The position numbers and the translations under genes are program-made. From Amblyornis subalaris (taxonomy: Eukaryota > Chordata > Aves > Passeriformes > Ptilonorhynchidae): a stretch of 64,000 bases of DNA. Where the stretch lies: contig JACAXG010000055.1 of the NCBI GenBank assembly GCA_018881555.1, positions 1,550,001 through 1,614,000 of the forward strand, read 5' to 3'. How positions within the stretch are numbered: position 1 is the stretch's first letter; each line of letters starts with the position of its first letter. Shown one piece after another: positions 40,540-54,700 of the stretch. The notes below the pieces were generated by a model. It ran no database searches. It was not told where the DNA came from and saw nothing but the letters and a program-made list of their open reading frames with translations.

Positions 40540-40892
40540 TGCAGTTGCTCAGCCTGGAGAAGTGAAGGCTCCAAGGTGACCTTACAGCAGCCAACAAGAG
40601 ATGGAGNGGGACTTTTTCCAAGGACATGTAGCCACAGGACATGGAGAATGGCTTCAAACTGAAACAGGGCAGGTTTAGCTTAGATATTAGGAAAAAGTGC
40701 TTTACTATGATGGTGGTGAGACATCGGAGCAGGTTGCCCANAAAAGCTGTGGATTCTCCATCCTTGGAAGTGGTTTAAGGCCAGGTTGGGTGAGGTCTTG
40801 AGCAAGATGATGTCCCTGCCCATGGCAGGACAGTCGGAATTAGATGGTCCTTATGTCCCTTCCAATCCAAACCACTCCATGATTCTATGATC
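40540..40892 (+). mobile_element. CR1 LINE 3' fragment
   Basis: It begins near TTGCTCAGCCTGGAGAAG and runs through GGTTGCCCA...AAGCTGTGG, a diverged GGCCAGGTTGG and CCCTTCCAATCCAAACCA, ending GATTCTATGAT. These are the successive landmarks of the CR1 3' region. It is truncated at its 5' end and lies opposite in orientation to PTPN12. Confidence 0.93.
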
Positions 40893-41875
40893 TGCCTCTT
40901 GCTGTGCTCCATAGGTCACTTAGGTTCTCCAAGGCTGGGAGAACAACTGGCAAATGCCAGAACTTGAATNATTTTATTACAAACAACTGAGGCTCATATG
41001 CAGGTGACTTGAATGAGCAAAAAACCCAAAACCCAACAACAACAAAACACAACTACTGTGACTGCACAAACTTTACTCCTTAAACTTCAGAAGTTACACA
41101 AAAACTGACTGGGCTTTTTCTTTTTTTCCTTCTTCCAAACAACCCCAAGGATCTAAATGAAACAAAAATTAGGTAAAAGTTCAGAAGATGGCCATTAAGC
41201 AGCAGTTCACTTGCCCTGTGTCAGTGGAACCCATCCACTAGATGTCAGTGTCCTCTTGGGCAGAGGAAAACCTTGGATCCCAATGGAAATAGGGCAGCTG
41301 GCAGTCCTTGGTTATCAGGCCAACTGTACAGGAGGAAATTCTTATAAAGCATCCCCTGTCCACAACAGAAGCAGCTACTAACAGTAACATTTGCGGGTAA
41401 GAGACACAGAACAAATATAGCTCTAGATACAAAGTTTAGCCAATAAGGTTAAGAAGCTCATGACTAAGAACTCTTGTGCTACATTACTGATTAAAAAACC
41501 ACCACATTGTTCAATAGGATGCTGAACATGGGTATTAAAAAGACTGAAAGATAAAGGTACTTCTATTTCCTGAAATATACCAAAACACTAACCAATATTT
41601 ATGGACCAAAAAAAAAAAAAAAGATGCAAGAAGGGGTTCTACCTCTACTAAAATATAAATCAGGCTTAAAGAGGCTTAGACTCAGAAGCAATAAAGTAAC
41701 TTACTACAGCACAGTGTGAAATCCTCTGTGATAGGCGTGAAACACCACACCCTAAATAAAGGGCAGAGCTGAAGTCAAAGTTCAGGCACATTAAGTACCT
41801 GTTCTCAGAAGAAATGGGTAGGTCTTTCTATTCACCTGCACCACATCTAGATATTAAGGCAAACTATAAATTTTG

Positions 41876-41960
41876 AATAGAATATTTCAGTTGGAAGAGA
41901 TCTAAAATTACCACCTAGTCCAGCTGCCTGACCTCTTCAAGGGTGTCTAAATTTGAGTCT
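41876..41960 (-). mobile_element. CR1 3'-end fragment
   Basis: GAATATTTCAGTTGGAAGAG, followed by CTAGTCCAGCTGCCTGACC, is the reverse complement of a CR1 3' end. About 85 bases are left. Confidence 0.8.
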
Positions 41961-44900
41961 AAAAGGAGAATACTGATATAAAAGGAATCTTAAACTTGAC
42001 TGCAGGACCACATACTTGTAAACTAATGCCACCCCTGCAAATTACATTGGGCTGATGAGCAAGGGCATGCCAGAGGGGAAGCAGCATCATGCATTACAAA
42101 AGCAGACAGACAAACAAGGAAGGTGAGAAAAAGCAAGCCAAGTTTTTATAATACATTTTAATGCACCCAGGACTGTATGAAACCTATACAATCAAGGAAA
42201 CAATCACTGTAGTGGTAGCACACACAAGAAGCCTCTTGGTTCTTGTAGAGGGGACTGGGAAGGCTACAAAGTTGAAAAATAAGAAATTAAGTATTTCAGA
42301 GGGATACTAAGTACAGATCTCTTTCTTTTTGAAGATANTGGATCAATTTGCCAGAGAATCTTTCACTCAATCATCCAGCAAGAAAAACACCTTGAAGCCA
42401 ACTTGAGCAAGCACAAGACCTGGCTAAAGACACATCCTGAAGAACCACTTATAGTTACTGCACACTTACATCTGTTATTCTTGCCAGACAGGAAAAGGCT
42501 AAAAAAAAAAACTCACCACAACTTTTTCCTCTAGAAATATGAACTTAAAAAAAAAAAGAAAATGAGGAAGTTGAATGAAAGGAAATCATACAGAACTGAA
42601 AAAGTAAAACATTTGCAAGCAGTCCACNGCCTGTTGAAACATGCCAGGTAGCAGTACCTGCCACTGTCCNGACCAGGGATGGGTTCTGGTGTCCTGTGCT
42701 CATCAACCTGCTGCTACTGTGGACACAGTCTGAGCTTCTACTCAGAATCTGCCATTGAGAAAGACTCAATGGATGGCTCTGTTTCATTGCTGACATTCTC
42801 ACAGTATCTACCAGTCAGAATAAAGTATTAGACTAGGTGCACATTTGATTTGACACATTACATCATTGTAATACTCTGAAGAAACTAGAAAATGTCACAT
42901 GATCCTAAAATTTATCTACTTATCTTCCTCCCCATTACCAATACACCTATTGCACCATGTACAGATTGCATTGAACTGCCTGGAAAGGATAAAAAAATAA
43001 TCTTGTTCATGTTATTACTTTGTCCCAACAACCATAGCTGCAGTTTTGATCACTTGAACTCTTCATTTTTTTTTTACCCAAGTTATTTTTAATGGACTGT
43101 CTGTCTTCTACTCAGATCCTATTTGCCTGAGCAAGTCTCAGACAGTTTTACCCTTTTGCTCTTATGCCGCAAATCCAAAGAAATCTCAAGAACATTGCCC
43201 TCAATACAGAAATAACTCCAGGTTTTNTTTCCCATGTGCATATATGCACTAGAAGAACACCGTGCTTGCTGGTCCACCTCTTTCCAAGATAATTGTTTTG
43301 ATAATTTTAATGAACAAGTAGTTCTTGAGAATAGCAAAAAAGGGGACAAGGGGAGCATCCTGGCCGAATTTCAACTCTTCAGCATTTCCTGTAAGCCTTA
43401 TTTACATTACTCTTCATCCACCTTGCTAACACTATTGGTTGGTCACATACTGTTATACTCAGCACCAACATAACTGATCTGCAGATTCATCTACTCATCT
43501 TCTTTCCCTATTGTACCATGCNTAGCAAACTCTAATTTCAACATCACTAGAAAACACAAAACACACACATACAAAAAATGTTTATAACATTGAGATCCTT
43601 TCCAGACAGCATAAGACAATCACATTCATATTATTCTATCNTACTAAACACCACGATTATTAATATTCGACTAATTTACCGTGTCCAAGTAACAAACCCA
43701 TCACCTCAGCATACAAGTGGCCTTTACAAAGCAATACTTTTGTGGTTTATTGATTCTGATTTCATTATTATTAACTACATACCTAAATGTTTAAATACCA
43801 TCCAAACCCTATAAATTACAAATGTTAAAGGGTTAATGAGATTGAGTGGAAATCACAGGTTACTTATTTTAAGAAATCAGCAGAATATCAGGAAAAAGCA
43901 TCTAAAGTAGATTCTGGGCTTCTCCATCTTGTAGAGAAAGGTAAGTTACCACTTTGGATACAATTCTAAGGCATACTTCAGATTTTAAAAAGTTTCCCTC
44001 TAGCTAAAACCNTAAGTGCACAAACTGCTATTAATCTGCTTCCTTCCATCATATATTGCAGAAGCTAACAAATGGAATACAGGAATGACAGGCTTTGATA
44101 ATCTACATGATTATAAGATAAGGAGAGAGGGGCTTCTTTACAGCTTTAGAATTTTTTAAGCTTGGTATGAGCCATGCTTCATTAATGCAAGTCTGTTAAA
44201 CTTCTGGTATGATGAACCAACACAAGGACAGAGTTTCACCCCACCCCTACAGATGAGGGTCACCTGGTTTGTTTTTACTGTACTGAAAGCAATAGTTAAC
44301 ATCAATGACAACAGATACTTATATACCGAGATTTTCTCTAACCGTTNCATCAAGTTTTAACAGTTTTCCACCTCTTAGCTTTTTACTCCAATTCTGTTGC
44401 TTTAATCTTATTTTCTAAGCCACTAATCTCCTTTATTGCCACTCCTTTCTCATCTCAGAGCAAATGCTGTCTGTACAGTACCTTGCTACAGACACTGGCT
44501 GCAGCCCACGCTTGCCCATCTAGGAATAGAAAGCTGCTCAGCACTCAATCAAGTATTCCTCTTTTCTCTGCTTACATTAAAAAAATCCTCTGAGTTGTGG
44601 TCAAATTCACATTCTAATTCTGGAAAACCAGAACCTATTTCAGCAAAGCTACAGAATTAACAATGTGACTTGGTGAGACAGCAACAGTGGACGCTCCAGA
44701 AGAGTGGCAGCCACTGGATTGGCATCACAAAGCCCCGCTGCCTGCAGAGACCAGAGTCAGGCCTGCTTTGACTGTAAAATACTGGTGACAGTTCCCGGCA
44801 CAAGCAGAACTTCTTCCACATTTTTACTGTCTCTTTCAACTCAGTACATTGCTCAACATACATTACTCACAGAGACAGAGTAGCAGGCTGCCAACCTGCA

Positions 44901-47632
44901 CACAAATAAGGCATGAACACCTTTCCTGGTTTAGCTTGCTAAAACGCAAAGTAATGTCCACCAACTCCTCTTTCTGAACAGTTTCCTCCAAACCTCTACC
45001 CTTCTCTGCTGCCTCCTCCATCAAAATGTTTTTACCTTCCTCAAGAAACACTATACACTTTACAGCATTTACTGAGTATTGGACTTACATTTCCATTACC
45101 TAAAAGCATAATTAGGTGTCATTTCTCAAATTTTACGTCTCCAATTTTGTGAAACTGCTAGTCACAGCCCTTCAGAATGACAAAATAAAATACATAAAAT
45201 ACAGGATATGAGAAAAGTAGCATTACCAAAGTTACTTCCTCCGATCTATCAAAGCTACTCTCNGGAAAGGTTAGATAAGAAAGAATGGAATCTAAAATTT
45301 CACAAAGCAAGACAGGAAATATAAAAACAAGGTGTGAGTTTCTTTTTAATGTAAAAGAAAAAAAAGAATAACTGGGGAAAATGAGGCTACGTAGCACTAA
45401 ACAACTTAAAAGGAATAGGTTGCATTGNTGCTTACAGCCATGAAAACTACGTGACTTGCTTTTCAGTGTAGAAACAGATGTGCCTTTAGTCAGAAAAAAA
45501 CCAAACTNCTGAATTCCTACAGATGTTGAGGACTGCTCATTGCAGTGTTTCTAGCTAGAAATTAGGCTAGATAGTGTGTGAAGTTTGTACTGGGGAGAAA
45601 CAGCGACCCTTTCCAAATATCAGAACTCCCTGCGCTCACTACAAAAAGNATTATTTAAGAACAGTTAAGTAGGACTCAAAGTTTCTCAATCTTATTTTCC
45701 CTTAACGGAAGTGGTAGCATTCCAAAAAAACCCCATACCTTTAAAAGAACTCAACTAATTTTGAACAAGTCTTTGAATTTCTTCAACACGTCAGTTACGT
45801 TCAATCTCAACCCCTGTATCTGCTGCTGCAGTTTGACTTTAAGGAACAGTAGCATTTTTCTAAAGCAATGCCCTCCTTAATCCTTGCATTTGTGACTTCC
45901 CTTAAAGGCTACCTTCTTCTCATTCCCAGTTTCTAGCATTGTGCATCAGTATTCCACTGGGTAACCAGAACAGCTATTAATGCTAATAAGCCCAGACAGG
46001 AATACACGTTTGTTCTAAAGAGACAGCAACTGCATGACAAGCAATAGGATGAGACATAGAGGATTGCTGCGTCCTGGCTTTAAAATGCAAAATACAGAAA
46101 CACATACTCTACAGCCAAAGTGAATTAATTCACAGGAGCAGTGAAGTATCACAATGTCTTATCAGGATGCAAGTGCTTCTTATAGATGCATTATGGTGAG
46201 TAGTACAGGATGTGAGCACACTCAAGTACACCACTTACTAGAAGATTGCATCCTGGCCCCAGTGCAAGCTGCACTGCTATTCCCTCTGAATACTGACTGC
46301 ATTCCTTGTAGCTGTCAGGACTCAATATTTATTTCTAAATACTCAAATTAGGGCTTGGTCTCCATGAATTTTGAAACAATCAGGCTTAGACAACAACTCA
46401 ACACTACAGTTCNCCTTTTGAGGGAAGGGATCCATAAGCAGTATTACCTGGTCCAGTACAAGCCCTGGAATATTATTCCTGGTGAAATGAACAAAATAAC
46501 AGGAAAATTCATAAGGGACACTCTCCGTGAAGATTCTTGCAAAGACCATTTAAACCAGTCTGGTTAAATCTCATTGTCTATAGTCATTAAAAACCAGTGA
46601 CTTATCAGAGCTAGGTAACATTTATAAATTTAACTTTCTCTTTAAGAGGANAACCAAGTCAATAAAATGTGTAGCTAAGCTACTCCATTCTGAATTTAAA
46701 ACCAAGACCCAGATAGACCAGACAGTTCTACTTTTACCATTGAATGAAGAAAAAAGGCAAAACCCCCACACATATACTTTCTTCTAATCCAACAACTGAT
46801 CATGCAATACTCACACAGCTTAAAAGGGTACCAAACTATACTACAGACAATAATGTACCTTCAGTTGATTAAATCCATGACAACCTGTATAAAGCTAACG
46901 CTTGTTCTGAAGAGCTTCCNAGAAGCAAGNCAAAGTTGAAGAAATACATGAAACTTACTCACATGGTTTTCCACTCATCATGCAACAGCTTGGTATCCAA
47001 AACAAGTAAAAACCAAAGGTTTTAAAAAATGAGGAAATCATTCTAGCAGTCTAGGGGTAAGGTAGTGCAAGCAAGGGAGTAAAGGTGAGGGCAGAAATGA
47101 AAATAAAATTAGTAAAATCCAACCACAATACAAAGAGAGGAGAAAAATGAAAATAAAACACTCAAGACAGATCACAGTTGATATGGATCAAAAATACATG
47201 TTGCAATTTGCATAAGATCTGACAGAAGTACTATGCCCAGTGGAAAACCACACACTTTGTAGGATGATTCAACAACTAGCTGACATAAATACAGAATTCC
47301 TGAACGATATCTTCTTTATATAAGGTCCAGAAGCTAGATCCAACAAGCTAAAGACAAATCAAAGACAGAAGTATGAATACCAAAGGAAGCTCACATGAGC
47401 AAGCATTTCTGGTTTTTCTTCTGCAAAAATCCTTCCTCCATGGCCTTTGAGATACCCTTTAAATTCACAACACACCTTGCATAACCAAAGTTACCCAACT
47501 TGCTTCTGGACGTTTTCTCAGGCCTAGCTTATAAATTAAAAGACTTTATGTACTTAACTTTCCATAGAATATGATAATCATATACCCATTCAAACAGATC
47601 TGCAGTTCAGGCACATGAAGTTGTTAAGCTAC

Positions 47633-48729
47633 TGTGGTGCGTTCACCCCGGCTGGTGCCAGGTGCCCNCCAAAGCCACTCCATCCCTCCCATCCCCAACC
47701 GGACAGGGGAGATAAAAACANAGAAAATATAACAAAAGGCTCATGAGTTGAGATAAGGACNGGGAGAGATCGTTCACCAATGGCCAACATTGGCAAAACA
47801 GACTCAACTTTGGGATATTAATTGAATTTATTAGCAATAAACAATGAGAAGCAAAACATATTAAAAAAAAAAAACCAAACCAAAACACCTTTCCTTCACC
47901 CCTCCCTCCTTCCCAGGCTCTACCTCTGCCTCCCAAGCAGTGCAGGGAATCAGGGAATGGGAGTGACAGTCAGTTCATCATGTTTTTTCTGCCACTCCTC
48001 AGGGAGAGGAGTCCTTCTCCTGCTCCAGCATGGGGTCCGTCCCACAGGAGACAGTTCTTCACGAACATCGCCAACGTAAGTCCTTTCCCCAGGCTACAGT
48101 CCATGGACTGTTCCAAAGTGGGTCACTTTTCCATGCAGTGCAGTCCTTCAGGAACAGACTGCTCCAACATGACCCCCCACAGGGTCACAAGTCCTACTAG
48201 GAAACCTGCTGCAGCATGGGCTCCTCCCTGCCAAGAGCCTGTTCCAGGGTGGGCTTCCCACAGGGGTCACGGCCCTCTGCAAAACATCCACCTGCTCCAG
48301 CATGAGGCCCTCCAGGGGCTGCTGGTGGATCTCTGCTCCCCCGTGGACCTCCCTGTGCTGCAGGGGCACAGCTGCCTCACCGCGGGCTGCAGGGGAATCT
48401 CTGCTCCGTGCCTGGAGCACCTCCTGCCCCTCCTTCTGCACNGACCTGGGTGTCTGCAGGGCTGTTTCTCTCACATACTTGTACTCCACTGTTCTCTGGC
48501 CGCAATTACATCTGCGCAACAGCTTTTTTTGTATTCTTTCTTAATTANGTTATCCCAGAAGTGCTCCCACCGTCACTGATGGGCTTGGCCTTGGCCAGCA
48601 GTGAGTTCACCTTTGAGCTGCTGGTATTGGCTCTGTTGAATGCGGGGGAAGCTTCTGGCAGCTTCTCACAGAAGCCACCCCTGTAGCCCCTCACCCGCTA
48701 CCAAAATCTGGCCACACAAAACCAATACA
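47633..48729 (-). mobile_element. Solo LTR of an avian endogenous retrovirus, 1,097 bp, with 5-bp target-site duplication
   Basis: On the minus strand it begins TGTATTGGTTTTGTGTGGCC and ends with GGTGAACGCACCACAG-like sequence closing in CA. The direct repeat GCTAC flanks it exactly (47628-47632 and 48730-48734). Recognisable landmarks are CTACCAAAATCTGGCCACAC at the right end, repeated GCTCCAgcATGgg modules between about 48020 and 48340, a purine-rich tract in minus sense near 47880-47910, a poly(A) signal AATAAA at 47832-47827 on the minus strand, and CTCATGAGTTGAGATAAGGAC near 47741. This is a long LTR family common in Neoaves. No gag, pol or env lies next to it. The long open frames across it (for example 47980-48579, plus strand) are a by-product of its GC-rich composition. 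Confidence 0.9.
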
Positions 48730-51700
48730 GCTACATTCCCATAAGAAAAACATTCCACCTTCTCAGTTGTCACCTATAAATGCCAAATTCCACACTAACA
48801 AGAATCTGTTAACAGGGGAAGGAGAGAAAAAACCCCAACATAAGTAAATACTGTCTGCTTTGTTATCACTTATCTTGTTTGGGTGTTCCATGCAAACTAT
48901 TCCGTCCACACCATCAGTACATAATTTGGGAAACTCCTGACTTCAGCATCAAATTCTGAAGGTTTTAAAGTGGTAAGTAATACAACAGACCAATAAAATC
49001 TAAATCACATGGCACTCAAATTAAAGAATAGAAGAAATTAATTTTTGCATTTATTTACAAAAGCCAATTCCTGACATGCCCAACAAGATCCTTTACCTGA
49101 CAAAAAATCGTGGTCATTNTTAGTTCAAAGGCACTGTCTCTAGAAATAAATCAGTTTACTACCTACTTATATCCTTTCACTGAATTTCCTTTTTACTTCA
49201 TTGCTGCTTTTCTCACTTCTAAACATATCCTAGCCTCATATACACTTAATATATCTGGAAGTCACCTTTGTCCGTAAGAGCTAAAAACTTCATCATTGAG
49301 GTTTTTATATCCACATACTTTCTTCATTGGATGATCATATCATCTTACTGTACCAGACAAGGAATATTTTTTTCTATGAATACAGGAAGGGAAGCCCATT
49401 ATGTATGCTGTAAGGCTGGAGAAACAGGATGCTGCCTTCATTTTCACACAATCACCAATTTAAACTGTGCTAATGCTTTTTAAATTGCTGTGCCAGAAAG
49501 ACATGTTGCTATAGCTTTGCACCAAAAATACTACAGTGTTTAATCATGTATAAGGTACCAAATGCAAGCTCTCACTCAGGCTATTCCATGNTAGAATTAG
49601 TTACGGAATTAGCTAGCATTTTAGAAGCAAATATTTTTTCCCTGTAGGAAATCACATTAATTTATGGCAATAGTTCGCTGACTTTGGGATACACACATTT
49701 TTTTCAGTGTTATTTGTTTCTTATTTTAAATAATTTATGAAGAGGCTATAGATTTCTGTAATTTGTAAGAAATACAACTAGGCTCCTCTGCCACAGTTTC
49801 ACCTGCTCTTTTCAGAACAACAAAAATAGGAAGCTGACATCTCAGATAATTTGCAGGCTGCATTTTCATCATAACAANAGGGAAAAGAAATGAAAGCTCA
49901 CATTTCATCATCTTAATCAAAATATTTTAAGAAAATATGTGGCACCAGTTGAAGAAGCAATTGTAGCAGTGTTACTGCAGAATGCCAGGGCAATTTCCAC
50001 AGCAGTTCTGGGAAACAGTCTCTGGAAAAGTTCTTCTGTTTATAAGGACAATATAAAAGGTATGTGATATGGCTTAACCTGCAGCCTAATAACAACTCAT
50101 TTCAGAGCATTCAGTCTGAGAAGCAGACTCATGTTCAAAGCTTTAAGTGCCTGGGTAACACTTAAAGCACTTCTGCAGCAAAGAGCTGTTAAAGGAAACA
50201 ACATACATTTCTCCCTTCTGGGCCTAGTCTTTATGAAGCAGAAATAACAGAAAAATAAAGCATCTATAAAACACCACATTTCTTTACTAAAATAAATTCC
50301 AGTGAGTGCACGTAGTACTTTCCAAGTCCCTTCTACCTGCCTAAAATTAGTCCCTTTCCTCTATCAACATTTACATATAGTAATGGACTATATGTCCGTT
50401 AACATCACAGTTCTGTTTATGCAACCACAAAGAAAATGAGTTAAAATTAATTTTACAGTATAATTTGGTCATAACAAAAATCCACAGTTTTGTGTAACCA
50501 CCTAAACTACTAAACTTGAAATCTTAGAAGAAACTGTCAAATACTTAGAGCTATCTGGGGATACTCACAGTATCTAAGAGATTATTTCCTTCCTTCAGCA
50601 GTTTGTGCAACAGGGGCACTGCCTTACAGGCAATTTATAATTAATGCAACTCTGCAGGAATTCTCAGTTTCTTGAAGCAGTTCAACTAACCTACATATGC
50701 CCTTCCCTCCAGAATAGTGTTTCATTTTCCAGCTTTATTTTGAGCTAAACGTTTCCCTTGAGTACTCCTACTGGACAACTGTATTCATTTCAATTAACAA
50801 TTACCTATTTGCTAAAATTATCAGAATATACATGAGAGAATAACTAATAACAAAAGCATAGGTTCCAGTTGTAATGCTTCTTCCCATGCATGATGGTAAA
50901 GATTCAAGTAGAAAATAAAGGAAAAATTAAGACTTATTTTCTACATGTGTAAAAGTAGTAAAAATAAACCTGTGCACTGCAAATGAGCAGGACATGTTAC
51001 ATTTACAACTGAGACATATCCACAATTAATTTTACTCACAGAGCAGCCAGTCATCAACTTCCAAACCAGTCTACCCACAGTCTAAGTGCAGTGCATTATT
51101 CCTATCACTTGTTTTTCTCTGTTCTGCTTTTTATATTAATTGATCTCTCAGTTTTGTGCAGCAAGACAACTGGACAACTAACCTAATAAGAACATTTGTC
51201 TAAGTAGGAAGCTATACCCAAGTACCATACATGCTACAAGCACACTTGAAGACAAAAAGACACTGTTCCATCACAGGGTTATGCATTACAGAGTCAAACA
51301 CAGTCAAATAAGAAGTGAAACATTTAGGACAGAGTAGCACACTATTCAGGCTTCTCAAGAGCAGTGCAGTTCCCACAGCAATCAGTCATTTAAACGTGAT
51401 GTATAATCTACACTGACAAATCCTCTGAACACTTGGACAGGAAACCCATGAAACATCCTTTCAGTTTGGAACCCAGTTGTTCAGAGATAGCTGTGTCCTC
51501 CAAGAACTATCAGGGGAATAAAAATAATGCCATACTATCATAATGGAAGACAAGACATATTTAAAAACATAGTCACCAATGGAAAACGACATGAAAATTC
51601 TGGAACAACAGGCCCCTGAGACTCTCAAATGTGACAAGTAGCTGGAAATCATGCCAATAAGTCCAGGAAAAACTTGCATGAACCAGAACCTAGAACAAGT

Positions 51701-54700
51701 CTAGCTCAGCACAAGAAATTAATTTCTCATCAATGATATTGACCCTAACGCAAATACGAAAGATAGCAACGATAGCAACAATAGCAGAGNTGCTGACTGC
51801 TCAACCTCAATAAAAGCAGGAACGTAAGACGTCACTCATGTACCACATTCCTTTCAGTCTCCCTTTGACTGATTATATTAGCTGCCCAGAGGAACACGCC
51901 TTGTCCCCTTGTTCCCACTGGAACCCAGTTGCACAGCTGAAAGATGGTCATCTACCTCTCCAGACCCCCAAATCACCAGTCTNTCACTGATCCACATAGA
52001 AGCTGTTCTTCCTGTGATCACAGAGTACAAAATATCTGTTTGTTTTCAGAAGAACAAAAAGCAGATGTCATCCACATGAGGCAGCAAGAATGACAAGACA
52101 GCAGGACAGACAAATGCAGCAAAACGTAAAATTGTTCAAGAGAACACCACTGTACTCTGATCTTAGAAAAACAAACCCAGCTACACCTTACAAGACTACA
52201 TAAGAAGGAAGTTAATATAAAAAAGTTTGCTTAAAAATGACAAGTTCAGTGTCATACANTGATATGTATGTATGATCTGTGTATGTAGTACACACATTCT
52301 TTAAAGCAATATGGTTTTAACCAAGTTAATTTCCCCTGAGAGACTGATGTTTTCCAACCCATGACTTTAGACACCGAAAATCATAGCAAAGATCAGGCAA
52401 TTAAAACTAATAAACTTCAATAACTTTTAGGAATCAAGGCCTGCTCTCCAACACGTAACAAATGAAGAGTATAGCCCTTCTGCCAAAAAGGAAGGAACNT
52501 AAGCTATATGGATACCCTTAATAACTTAACAACTGTGTTAACATTTCTCCAAATCATAGCAAATTAAAAACTGAACAATCCAACCAATCCAAGAACTTAA
52601 AACTTTCGGTCTACTAATATAGTTGCCCTTGGCACATTCTAACACTACGCAATTCAATTCTTCTTGCAGAACTAAGGGAGATCAGAAGTAAAACTAATAC
52701 AGAAGATTAACTGTCAGAAGCATTATGGCAGGATTTCCTTCAAAATTATTGATGCTTNCTTCCAGACAACTGAATGAATGAATGAAACATGTTTCTTTAT
52801 TTGCTTTTGTTCCTAATGACACATGTAGCCCATGAGGCAACATCATTCACAGCTTCAGTCCTCTCGTAATAGCCAGATATTTTCACCCATTGAAGTAACT
52901 GCCTTGCTACTTTTCAGAGCTGATAACTCAATTCTTCTAGGTTTTTCTTTCACAAGACCCTTCCACCAGGACAACATTGCCTTTAAGTCTTCCCATAAAT
53001 TAACACCAATAAAATTACCTTTTAAAGAAATCAAAAGTATTGGCTTGTAGTAGGACAGATAGGAGCAAAAATTAGGTCAACTAAACTAGGTCATCCATTT
53101 ATACCTCTATTTATCTGGTACCTTTTGGGAAACATATTTCTCTACTTGATGTTTTTAGCTGTGTAAGAATATTTTCATTCTAAAACTGATGACAAAAGGG
53201 TAGCTAGAACAAGGCCCTCAGGGACACAAGCAGTAACTTTTCCTATGCAAACCTCACAGTGACTGAAATATCCTGACACCACTATTCCAAGATACCTTAA
53301 AACAACAGTTTCCAAACCAGAATGACAGTCCTAAAGCCTGACAGACTTGACTNTGCTCTTACAACTCTTTCCTCACCTTGCTGCACTCTCAGCTTCTCTA
53401 GTAAAGCTACTGGCTTTGCACTCCTATTTNCTCAGCAGTATTGGGTCTGAACACAATTTGGTTTCTCAAAGATGCAGAGGAACTCCAGACAGAACTCCAA
53501 CAATACAGCCACTCTCTGGGGTCCAGGTTCTGGATCAAAAACTCCACAGCCATACCCGAGTTCTCTCCTTTCATAAACACATTCTGACTGCTCAAATTTG
53601 AACAAATAATTCACAAGTTTATACTAGCAAGTTTTTTTGTTAGATGAAGCAGGAAAACAAAGAGCTTAATCTCTCTGCAACATTCACATGCTAGTAAACA
53701 GAACTAGAAATGTATGTCCATGCTTCATTTAGGACAAACATAGCTGAGTTATCCAAGCCTGTGCTGGCATAACTGCAGCAATTGTGGAGTACAACAGCCT
53801 GAGGAAAACACCAGGAGGCAAATATTGCACTTCCTAACAGCACAAAAAGCTCCTGCTCTACCTAATTAACTTGTGCTTTACTTAGTTCCATATCTGACCT
53901 TTAACACTGATGCCTCTCCCTAAAGGAAGGCAGTTTTATAAGACCAAGAAAAAAAATCATCTCCTTCTGATTTCAGTTTTACAAATGCATGCTCGAGGTA
54001 CCCTTATAGTTTCACCCTTTCCCAACACTAACAAATGCATTACTGTTTTCCCTATGCCAAAAATGTCCTTTGTACTAAGCACAGTACAGTAAAACTGTAG
54101 CACNACACAAAGCAAAATCCACAAATCTTAAATAATAACAGTGAAGATGATAAAACATAATTTCTGTTTATTACAAACCAATGGCTTTAAGAGATTAATA
54201 TAGAAGCCTCGGACTTTTGTTGCACTCATGATCAACAAATGTATACACATCAGATAATTTGAATATCTGCTTAACCTTCCCCTGCTTGGAGAGCTAACTT
54301 ACATTTAGCTATAATAGCATTAAGGAAAAACATCCTGACCCTATTGCAATTTTAAAGTAAATTACATACAATCCAAACCAAGAAATTCATACTATAGGTC
54401 AGTGACACATATATGCAGAGTAGTACACAGACATACAGCCATACATATACAAATATATAAGCATGTACACAGAGCTACAGAGCTATAGATTAGGATCTAT
54501 GGTCGATGAGCTACGGTCACATGAGACCCATCCATATATAGGTATCTACTGATACATATCTATACATACGCATAACTAAATACAGCAAAAGGTGCTGTAG
54601 AATTGAGGTAAGAATAAAAACCAAGGATGTATTTGACATGCTATTTAAATTATTTGGANTGCATGTAGCACACCATGAGGTGCAAGGTCTACATTACCAT

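Noticed and set aside
47980..48579. A 199-codon plus-strand open frame
   Set aside because: It lies wholly inside the solo LTR, in the antisense direction, and its repeated Cys/Leu/Pro pattern follows the LTR's internal modules. It is not a host gene.
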